This document shows positions 12,951 through 23,110 of a stretch of DNA of 64,000 bases, in pieces. Both the position numbers and the translations under genes were made by a program. The notes under the pieces are model-generated. The model was given only the letters and a program-made list of their open reading frames with translations, searched no databases and was not told where the DNA came from. Origin of the DNA: Arthonia radiata (lineage: Eukaryota > Ascomycota > Arthoniomycetes > Arthoniales > Arthoniaceae); NCBI GenBank assembly GCA_002989075.1, contig PSQN01000006.1, positions 186,001 through 250,000 of the forward strand. Direction: 5' to 3'. Numbering within the stretch: position 1 is the stretch's first letter; each line of letters starts with the position of its first letter.

Positions 12951-15078
12951 CCCCCCTCTTCTAGTTAAATTATCCTTAATTAACCCTTAGCTCGTTAAAT
13001 ACCTATAAGTTGTGTATTGTCTCTTCTTCTGTAACTAATCTATAAGTCGCTATGCCTCGTATAAAGTTTGTTGCTGCGGGTCTTAACAAAAATTATAGCT
13101 AATATCTACTTATCGAAGCTTATAGTATTAAAATGCCTCCTTGTTTTAAATATATATTAACTAAGAAGAAGTATATAGTTTAGTTTAGAAAGGCGACGTG
13201 TTTAATATATACTTAGAATAAAAAGAGTTATAATTTATAGGTATTAATAGGAAATAGTATATCTTGTTCTTATTTTTCTATAGTATCTAGAACTAATGTA
13301 GTTGCAGCACGTTTAGTTTATTCTTAATATTTCTCTTAGTTAGCTGCTCTTTAGCGTATAAAGCGCTAGTTATATACATTAAAGGCTTAGACAGCAGTAT
13401 TAATTACGGCTATATAGCGTAACCGATTTAAGATTTGAAAGTTAAAAGAGAAGGTTAAGAAGACTTATACTTAGATAGCAGCAAAGCTAGCTTAAAATAA
13501 ATTGTTAGAGTAAGAGAAGTTAGCTGCGTTAACAGCTAGCGGCGATATATTTAACTATTCGAGCGGATTATCTATTAATTTTTAAGATAACCCTTATTTA
13601 GAGTTAAATAGTAGTTCTATAACGTAGTAAGCTAGTTTATTTAAAGATAACTTAAATACTAGTAACGTATATTAGATAGTAAATTAGAACGTTAGTACTA
13701 CTATAACTAAATAACAGTCTAGTTCTAATATTATTAAATAGTGTCTTTATAGTTAATTAGATTTTATTTTAGTTCCTACTAGTTTTTATATTTAGAGTAT
13801 TTTTTTTATTTTATAAGATATTATTGTTTGCTTTAGTATTGTTTATAAGCTCGAATCGTTTTAACTTTATATTTAGATTCTTAGTTGTCTAAAAGGATTT
13901 CTAAGTTGAGTCGTTTTACTTTCTAAAAATAGGCTAGTTTTAATAGCGCTACGTAAAATATAGAATATATTCTTATTGCTTTTAAAAGTTTAAGTTTAAA
14001 TGTTATAGATCTTAATTACTATAAGATTTTAAACAGTTTTATCTTAGTATAGTTAAGTTTTTTGCTTAGTCTAATAGTTTTTAAGTTTCTTATTAGTAAG
14101 TAAGCTCTTTTCCTCTCTTTTATACTTATACTTAAGATAGTTTTTAACTTATTATACTATCTTCTAGTTTATTTATTAATAAACTTAATATTAAACTTTA
14201 ACTGCTGATATAGAGTTTTTATACTTATAACTATTTACATAGCTATTTTATTCTTAGTAGTATTTTATAATTACCTACTCTAAAGAGAGTAGTAGCTATA
14301 TAAGGTATAGAACAGAGTTATCTTTATTATATCGTTTTTTATATTATTATACGTAGCTTACGTAACTAGTAGTAACTATATTTAGTTATTTTACTAGTAG
14401 TTAATATATACTTAGAGATACTATTTTAGTATCTAATTTATTCTCTCTGTTTATCTATTAGTCTATAAATAAAATAAGATAGATATTTTCTGTTTCGTTC
14501 TTAATTATTATATTAAAGATATTTAAAATTGTAAGACAAATTTTTAGTCTTTATCTAAGATAATTCTCTATAATTAACTGTAGTTAGCTAGAATAATCTA
14601 AAGGAATATATATACTAATTGTTCTAAATTACTAGCTTCTTTGTAAAATATAAAGTATGCATATTTTATTAGTTTATTGTATATAACTAGAATAACGTTA
14701 TAAGCTACTTTTATAAGTAAATCCTTAAAGATTAGTAGCTTAGTAATAAAGTCTAGTAAGACTATATATTATAGTCTTTTAAGTATTTTTAGTGGCTGTA
14801 GTTTACTATATAATAAATATTTTAGATACTTAGTTTTTGTATATACGTCGTATTTTTAAATATAATTCTTAACATAGTATCGGATTTTCGGGATGTAGTA
14901 GATTCTTATAATCTTTTTAATAGTATTATCGATACTCTTATATTTTTCTGTTAAATTATTGTAAAAGTTACTAATAATATATTAAATTAGATTTCTTAGA
15001 ACGTAGATTTTATCTTAAAATTTGTAATAGTCTTTATTGTTCTTAGTTAGTTTTAAGTATCGTTTCTTGTTTTCTTAG
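12951..15078 (-). mobile_element. Minus-strand chromovirus 3' fragment (fossil)
   Basis: Read on the minus strand, the stretch gives the integrase zinc part (about 14,850-15,070), the integrase catalytic core (about 14,350-14,780, with DFITKL and a K-YAYF segment), the GPY-type tail (about 13,930-14,100) and a chromodomain remnant (about 13,790-13,870). Beyond it, on the plus strand, is an accessory frame (13,052-13,800), and a complementary purine tract ends the fragment at 12,951. The upstream half is cut off by the Copia element at 15,079. The fragment has many breaks and extreme AT bias. It is a different family member from the two plus-strand chromoviruses. Confidence 0.75.
13052..13800 (+). 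pseudogene. Opposite-strand accessory frame of the minus-strand chromovirus (fossil)
   Basis: The frame lies on the plus strand, opposite to and converging on the chromodomain end of the minus-strand element. It contains an MPPC opening (ATG at 13,133), a short cysteine-bearing segment with a TCLIYT-like stretch, and then a Lys/Glu/Ala/Leu-rich coiled-coil-like segment near 13,440-13,540. The opening and layout match the frame at 11,830-12,284 (minus strand). It is broken several times. Function is unknown. Confidence 0.5.
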
Positions 15079-15585
15079 TGTTGAAAATTAACCAACTAGC
15101 TAGTTAGCTGGAACCCCTAGAGGCCTAGAGTATTAAATAGGTTCTACTAGCTGTCTCGGTCTAGAATAGAACAAGCCTTTTATCTAAAGGGTCGGGCCTA
15201 GTAGCCCGGGTCTAAGATAAAAAGGAGCATTGTACGACCTATTCTAGACAGCTAGCCTATAGTCTAAGACAACACAAAATAGACTTAAAGACTAATATTT
15301 TTAAATAAACAGAATTACTATCTTATACGGTAAGTTACGGGTTATCTGGCTCCTATTAAAAGAACAGATATCTAGTACGTCCTATACAGACCGCTAGACT
15401 TAAATATATAAGCTAGAATCTCTCTAAAAGATTCTAGCTAACAAGACAGATAATATAACAACAGCTTCTCCTTGCTACTAAGTATTGTATCTATATTAAG
15501 CCTAAGTATTGTATTAGTCTTAAGCTAGTCTTGTCTTTCTACTCTTTGTAGTAGTATTCTTCTTCTTTCCTGCACCTTTTTAATA
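15079..15585 (+). repeat. 5' LTR of the Copia element
   Basis: The LTR is 507 bp and is 14 bp longer than the 3' LTR, through one insertion near 15,190-15,210. It is followed by GGTTATAAGCCCGGG, a plausible primer-binding region for a tRNA 3' end (inference). Confidence 0.9.
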
Positions 15586-15699
15586 GGTTATAAGCCCGGG
15601 TTAGTACCAATTCCTTTCGAATTTCCTTTTTAGAAAATATTTCCTCTACAACACCTATCGGCACCTTTGAACGACCTTATTACTAATCGACTCTAAATT

Positions 15700-18600
15700 T
15701 TGAGCCTAATTCAACTATTATAACAGAATTTCCTTTTTTTGGAAATCTTCGACTATATATTCGGCTATAGACTTCTCTCACAAGATTCCTAAACTCAAGG
15801 GCTCGACTAATTGGAACATTTAATCGATTCGAATAGAGGCTCTTTTAACTAAAAAGGGCTATAGTAATGTTATAATCCCCTTTTCCGGCTATCTAGCTAG
15901 AGATATTACCGAAGCTAGCCGCTAGGAACGGTCGACAAGGGTAGCAGCCCTTATTCGACTAACTCTAGAGGACGGTCCTCTTATTTAAACAAAGGAGATC
16001 TATAACTCTCTAGAGCTTTGAAATAGCTTAAAAAGGTTATATAAATCGAAAGGGTTTAGTTTCGAGTTTCTAATTTGCAAGGAGCTCTTTAGCACTACAC
16101 TTAGTAAGATAAAAAACCTTGAGCTTTACTTTACTAAAATTAGACAATTAACGGACAATTTAGCAACCCGAGGACTAGCACTACCTAACAAGGTAGTAGC
16201 TGCCTACGTTCTTTACAATCTAACCCCCGAATACGAGCATACCGTAGCTATTATTAGCTAAAGCTACCAACAAACGACTAGTAATATAAGTCTACAGGAC
16301 TTATTTAGTTAACTTATAGACAAGTCTCATCGAATTCGCGGTAGTACCCCAGTAGAAAAGGTTTTTACTGTAATAGACAACAAATCGACGCAAAGGACCG
16401 GAGAAAAGTTAAAACCTCTAAGTAAAAACCAAGAAAAATGCCGCTTTTGCAACAAAAAGGGGCATAAACCGGCAACTTGTTAGAAAAAATACCCAAACCT
16501 TCGGCCAAATTCTAACAAAAGCTCCAAAAACACCGATTTTTTAATGTTTTCTGTACACAGTTCTAACCTACAAGAAGAACAATGCTTTACAGCATTACTA
16601 GACAGAGTTAATTACTCTACTAATTCTTAGATCCTTGATACAGGCTCAATAAGCTATATTTGCTCGAATATTAATCTTCTAACGGATATCCGGCCAACTA
16701 ACCGGATTATTTATTAAAGAGGGGGGAAGTTAATTTAAGCCTTATAGACAGGCAAAGCAAAACTGTTCTTTAAGGACAAAATAATTGTCCTAGACAAAGT
16801 TTTGTTTGTTAAGAAATTCGAAATTAACCTTCTAAGCTTCGATAAGCTTAGAAAGAGGGGAGGTAAGATAACTCTTAGTCAAAACAAGCTAAAAGTTAAT
16901 TGAGCTGAACAACTAACTACTGAAGGGCGGTATATTGACGGTCTAATAGTAATAGAAGCTTAGACTATTAACACAGTTCGATCTTTCTATACTATTTCTT
17001 CAAAAACTGACCTTTAGCATTAATGAATAGGATATATAGGCGAAAACGCCTTAAGAAAGCTTAAAAAAGTTGCCCTAGAAACAGATTATTCGGACAAATT
17101 AGGAGATAATTGCTAAATTTGCTTCGAAGCAAAGGCAACGGCTAAAATTAGCTAAGAAACTCTAGACAAATCGGCTAATTATTTAGAAAAAGTTTACTTA
17201 GATATCTACGGGCCAATTGTACCGCAAACCCCTTCTAAAGGTCGATTATTTACTAGCTTTATAGACAATAAAACTCGGTATACGACTACCGAGGTACTAT
17301 AGTCTAAAGGCTAGGTTTTTAATACACTATTTATCTATATTACTTAGAAAGAAACGTAGTCCGAGTATCCTTTTAAACGATTATACTTAGATAACGTAAA
17401 AGAATACTAGGAAGGCCAGGTAAAACAGCTTTTAGAACAGAAAGAAGCTATTCTAACGATATCTGTACTGTATACCCCTCAGTAAAATAAACGAGCTGAA
17501 CGCTTTAACTAAACAATTATTAGTAAAGTTCGAGCAATACTTTATACCGCTAGGCTACTCTAGATATATTGAGGTAAAGTACTAAAAGCAGCTATCTATA
17601 TTTATAATAGGACCCCTTATACCGGATTACCGGAGTTTATTACCCCGTACGAAGTAAAATACAGCAAAAAACTGGATGTTAGTACTATTAAAATCTAGAG
17701 CTTAGTTACTTATCTTAAAGAACCTAAACTAAAGAAACTAGACGCAAGAGCAACTATCTATATTCTAATAGGCTACAGATCGAACCAATATAAGCTCTTA
17801 GACCTTAATAATCGGAAGGTTTACTGGGGAAGAGACGTCTACGTCTAGAAAGAAAAATTTGTTTGTGACCTACGGAGATCTATAGTTAATCGATTAACCG
17901 AGAGTATTCCTAAAGAGCTTAAAGAACAACTAGAAGATAAGTTTAAAAATAAGCTAAATCTAACCGCTAGATCTTAAGATAATAGAGAGGTACCTCCTAA
18001 TAAAGGAGGAAGTCTTCTATACAAGAAACAATATACCTCCCCTATATCTTAACAACTAGCGAACGAATTTAAATAAGAACTATACTAAACTAGAGCTCTA
18101 GACGAGTCTAACCTTCCTACCGAGTTAGATTACAGAAGTACTAAAGACCCCGGCCGAGTAGACACCGATTGCGCCCAGGAAATAGATTTTATATACAAAA
18201 ACGCTAACAAAAATTAGTTTAACGAGTTCTACAATAATCTAAAACAATACACCAAACAGGCCTTAGTTGCAGTTACTAAAGAGCCTACTAATTTAAAAGA
18301 AATAAGGGTATCTAAGAATTAACCTTCTTAGCTAGACGTAATGCAGTCGGAGCTCAAAGAGCTAGCTAACTAAGAAACTTAGATATTAACTAAGCTGCTG
18401 CTGAGTAGAAAGGCGCTAAAAGGACGCTGAGTACTAAAGATTAAGTACCTCCCGAAGGGCGAGTCGATTTTTAAAGCCCGCTAGATAGCTAAGGGCTACT
18501 AGCAAAGACCCGGCCTTAATTTTATAGAGACCTTTGTAAATATAGTAAATCTAATTACCTACCGGCTTATACTAGCCTTAGTAGTAGAGAAAGACTAAGA

Positions 18601-19960
18601 AATAAAGCAATGGAACGTAAAATTAGCTTATTCTAACGCAAAGTTAGACGAGATTGTCTATATCGAGCAACCAACTGGCCTATCTAACGGAACTAATAAA
18701 ATTTATTGAATAAAGAAGGCCCTTTACGGTCTAAAACAGGCCGACCGATAGTAGAAAGTCTACCTTCGAGAATTACTAAGAGGAATAGGTTTCGAACCTC
18801 TAGTATCTAATTAGTCGGTTTATATCCGAAGAACGGAAATACAGGCAATTTTAATTACCTATATAGACGATATATTAGCTGTATCCGATTCTACCGAAAC
18901 AATCTCTAGAATCTATTAGAAACTAAATAAGACTCTTATAGTTAAGAACTTAGAAGACGTTAATAAGTTTCTAGAAATTAAAATTACTCGAGATCGCCCA
19001 GCAAAAACGATTCGCCTAGACTAGTCGACTTATTTAGCTAAAATTTTAACCAAATACTCGAAGAAAAACGGCCGAATGCCCGGAAAAATACCGCAACCCA
19101 TTGGCTTAAAATTGGCACCGAATCCTAACTAAGCTAGTAGTGCCGATATTTCTAATTATTAGCAACAAATTGGGTCGATTTTGTATCTAACAACAAAGAC
19201 AAGACCTGATATTGCCTTTATAACTAGCCTACTAGCCCGGTACATATCGAATTCTAGTAAGGAGTACTAGAGAGTTTTAAGTAGCCTTTAGGCTTACTTA
19301 GATAAAACTCTTAACCTTGGCCTTTACTATAAATCTCCCTCAATAGACGGTATAACCGGCTATTGTAACGTAGATTGGGGGGGGAACCTCGGCACTAGGA
19401 GATCGACTACCGGCTATATTTTTCTACTCAGAAACGGAGCCCTTAGCTAGAATTCGAAGCTACAAAAAACAATCGCCTTAAGCTCTTGTAAGGCCAAATA
19501 TATAGCCCTTAAAGAAGCTATAAAGGAACAGTTATTTATTCGATTAATTGCTACCGAACTGTCCGGGATTTTTAAAGAAAATTCGATTACTACCGTTTTA
19601 GCGGGTACTTTTAAAAAGTCTACGGATAAAAAGACTCGGCGGGCTCCAACGCACCAGGCAAGCATATATTTGCCCGGACAAGCCGGTTAAATTAGACCGA
19701 AGACCCCGGTTTTGCCGGTAAAACTGTTACTTACCGACAGCAATTCGGCAAAAGAACTTACAAAAAACCCTACCTTCCGAGCTAAATCTAAGCATATTGA
19801 TATATAGTATCACTATGTTAGAGAAAACGTTCAGGCAGGTTAAATAGAGCTTAAATACGTTTCTATAAAGGAACAATTAGCAGACAGTTTAATAAAACCG
19901 ATCGACTTAGCTAAAATACTAACGTTTAGAACTCAAATTAGCTTACAATCCGGCTAAAAC
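15700..19960 (+). pseudogene. Copia gag-pol region (fossil)
   Basis: Readable motifs in order are a CCHC knuckle CRFCNKKGHKPATC at 16,439-16,480; a protease core ILDTGS near 16,630-16,660; the integrase zinc part near 17,010-17,150 and DIYGP near 17,200; reverse transcriptase with LYGLKQA near 18,722-18,745 and YIDDIL near 18,860-18,880; and RNase H with STTGY near 19,395-19,415 and IALSSCKAKYIAL near 19,470-19,510. This is the Copia domain order. Breaks are numerous and the region is not functional. Confidence 0.88.
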
Positions 19961-19981
19961 AACTAGTCGATTAAGAAGGTA

Positions 19982-20474
19982 TGTTGAAAATTAATCAACT
20001 AGCTGGTTAGCCGGAACCCCCAGAGGCCCGGAGTATTGAACAGGTCCTACCAGCTGTCTTGGTCTAGAATAGAACAAGCCTTTTACCTAAAGGGTCGGGT
20101 CTAGGACAAAAAGAAGCATTGTACGACCCGTCCTAGATAGCTGGCCCGTAGTCTAAGACAATACAGAATAAACTTAGAGACTAATAGTTTTAGATAGACG
20201 GAATTACTGTCTTGTGCGGTAAGTTACAGGTTATCTAGCCCCTATTAAAAGAACAGATATCTAGTAAGTTCTATACGGGCCGCTAGACTTAGATATATAA
20301 GTTAGAATCTCTTTAGAGGATTCTAGCTAATAAGACAGATAACATAATAATAGCTTCTCCTTGCTACTAAGTATTGTACCTATATTAAGCCTAAGTATTG
20401 TACTAGTCTCAAGCTAGTCTCATCTTCCTACTCTTTGTAGTAGTATCCTTCTTCTTCCCTGCACCTTTTTAACA
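19982..20474 (+). repeat. 3' LTR of the Copia element
   Basis: This 493-bp repeat is collinear with 15,079-15,585 except for the 14-bp length difference. It is preceded by a short purine-rich tract (AAGAAGG) and ends in AACA. Confidence 0.9.
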
Positions 20475-21100
20475 GTCTTTAAGTAAGATAACCTAGGTCG
20501 TTCTTAAGTAAGACCTAGTTTTTATATTAAACCTTGTTTTAGAGATATTAGTTTCTTTAGCTATTATTCTAACTCTAGTTTGTTAGATTTATAAATCGTA
20601 CAATTGTTATTATAGTACGCGGTTTAGAATAGTATCTTATATAGTATTACGGTACTCTATATCTAATACCTTAGAATAGTGTAGTTAATGTTATTTTAGT
20701 CCTATAGATTTTATTGTTTCTATTTTATTTGTCGTTTCTTTATTTTTTCTTATAACTTACTGTCTGTATCCCAGTTTTTATATAAATTAAATAAGTTTAG
20801 CTCGTTGTACTTTTTATTAGAGGTAGTCTAGTAAGTATTTTCTTAGTCGTAAAAGATACTTTAATAGATATCTTTCTGCTCTACCGTTAGTTTAGTAACG
20901 TACTTATATTAGTTTTAATTAATCTTCGGTAGAAGTTCTAATTCTTAAAGTAAACGACCCTTGGTTAAGTCTATATACTAGCGGTTAGTAAAGACTGTTA
21001 GTAAGTTTATTGCCTTATCGCGGCTATTGTTTATCTGTATTTAAATAGTTATATTGAACTATTATTGCAGAGAATAGGGTTTCTAAGATTAATTATTATT
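20475..21100 (-). mobile_element. Minus-strand Gypsy-like integrase debris (fossil)
   Basis: On the minus strand near 20,790-20,990 a decayed integrase-core-like pattern can be read: an N-x-GSFT segment followed by TNGRAER. Flanking sequence is extremely AT-rich and gives no further clear domain. It may be the remainder of the fragment to the left of the Copia element or a different element; the order of domains favours a different element. Confidence 0.4.
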
Positions 21101-23110
21101 GTATCTGCTTCGTTTAGTACTATTAAACTGTTATTTTCTTAGAACAGTATTCTTTAACTTAATACTCTAGTTTTTTATAATATAAGTATAGCTTATTCTT
21201 TATTCTATGTTCTCTTTCCTAATTATTTAGTTTTCTTTAAAACTTTATAAAATCTAACTCTATTAGGTTGTCTCGGTCTTATTATAAGTTCGCTCGATTT
21301 TTTGTTCTATAAAATCTATTAATAAAGTTACTCTTCTTTTTTATCTATCTTTTAAAGTTACTATCGTTAATCTTCTTTACTTATTATATAAAGCTATTAA
21401 GATTATTAAACTTTTCTCTATAAATATAGGTTATTTTCTTAATATAGTCTTTAAGTTCTTTATAAAAGGTCTTAATAAGGAGTTTCTTATTCTATTCTAT
21501 TTAATTAGTATACTATATAAATTTAGCAGTATATCTACTTACTAGTTCTATTTACTTAAAATTCTAAAGCTTTTTAGTAGCAATGCGCCTAGCGTTAGTC
21601 TAATTAAAGATCTTTTTAAGCTTTTTTTAAAAGAAGATAAAGCCAGCAAAAAATTTATCGGTATTCTTGCGTTTACTCTTTATTAGAGTAAATAAAAAGT
21701 TATTAAAGTAATACTTAACCTACTTATAAGTATCTCTGTTTATATAAGAAGTAGTAAATAATACTATAGTAGTGTTATTTAAAAACTAGTCTTTATAAGT
21801 TTTAAAATATATAGCTAGGCGTATTAAAAATAAAGTAACTTTAGAACGTTTATTCAAAAAGCTTTTTTTTATTTTAATATTAATATTTAATATTTTATTT
21901 ATACTAGCTATTCTATTAGCTAACCTATTTATAGTATTGCAGCTATTAGGTACTAAAGTAGTAAATATAGTTAATCTACTTTTTCTACTTTTATAGCGAG
22001 TCTATTAAAGTATAATGCTAATCGCTAAGAAAACTAAACTAAGGCTTACTTACTTTATATACTTATTAACCTTAATAATAGATATCTTGTATACTAAAGA
22101 CTAAAAAATAGGAAAAGCGAGATAAATTATAAAGAGTAAGAGACACTTAAGTAAGTAAATAGAAGATAAAGTATGTTATTTAAATATAGTTAAGAAACTT
22201 ATATTTAAATATTAAGTTAATAGACTAAAGTTTATTCTAAGGTTAGCTATTAGTTTAGCTATATAGTTTAAGATATATAAGTAGGTTCCTCTATATTTAA
22301 CGGTTACAATAGCTCTTTTATTGCGCTATCGGGATTCTATTGCAATATAGCGATATTGCCGACGTCGCTATATCGAAATTATCGGGTATCCTATATAATA
22401 CTCTAATAAGGCTAGCTGCGCTCAGCCTTGTACTAGCCGGATGTAGCAAGACTGTAACATCTCGTTTAATTGCTGTTAAGAGGTAAAGATAGTAATAGCG
22501 ATAGTATCTAGCTATAAAGTTAGTAAAGTAATTATATAATTAGAGCGATTAGAGCGCTTTTCTATCTCTTCTAATACTTTTCTATCTAGATAAGGTCCTT
22601 ATAGTACTTAACAGCTAGTACTTTCTTTAGCTTATCTTTCTAGATATTTAGGTTGGTAGCTTATAGCGCTATACATTAGCTTAATTAGTAGAGATAAGAT
22701 ATAGAAGAGATAGAAAAGATAGAATAGAAAGAGAATAGAGGATAGAAGAGGTAGAATAGGTAGAGAAGGATAGATAGAAAGGATAGAGAAAAAAATATGG
22801 ACTAACATAGCAAGGCTGTAGCCGCGTAAATAGCTGCAAGGCAAGTTTAACTAGAATAATTATAATATAGAGGATACTTTAGAGGCTTATCTTAATATCT
22901 GCTGTATTAGCTCTAAAATAAAGATTAATATAGCTATTTTTATAAAAATTACTTAAAAATTAGATATATAATATATACTTATATAAAGTAACTTTTAAAT
23001 ATAAGAAAATACTAAGAAATATAAAATAGTACTAAAACTATTATTAAGTTTTAAGTTTATAGAACGTAGAATACTATATTAGGCGTCTATCCTATCTACG
23101 GGACTAAGTA
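21100..23110. other. AT-rich RIP-like repeat relic without readable genes
   Basis: This stretch is dominated by TA-rich sequence with no open frame above about 70 codons and no recognisable domain. A 9-bp inverted repeat with an 11-base loop lies at 22,345-22,373. A slightly more GC-rich island runs from about 22,310 to 22,470. The AT-rich composition ends abruptly close to 23,110. Confidence 0.7.
22689..22797 (+). repeat. Degenerate purine repeat based on GATAGAA
   Basis: About 110 bases are almost purely A/G/T, with repeated GATAGAA/GATAGAG units. It is a decayed microsatellite. An overlapping minus-strand open frame of 70 codons is its translation artefact. Confidence 0.75.

Larger units (their letters stand above)
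15079..20474 (+). mobile_element. Ty1/Copia LTR retrotransposon, fossil, with both LTRs
   Basis: LTRs at 15,079-15,585 and 19,982-20,474 begin TGTTGAAA and end in AATA/AACA. The internal order gag - protease - integrase - reverse transcriptase - RNase H is diagnostic of Copia. The element spans 5,396 bp and is broken by dozens of interruptions, though its domains are easier to read than those of the chromoviruses, suggesting a younger insertion or fewer RIP rounds (inference). The pentamers next to the LTRs (CTTAG on the left, GTCTT on the right) do not match, so no target duplication is visible. Confidence 0.92.

Noticed and set aside
22632-22844. 70-codon minus-strand hydrophobic frame
   Set aside because: Translation of the GATAGAA purine repeat.
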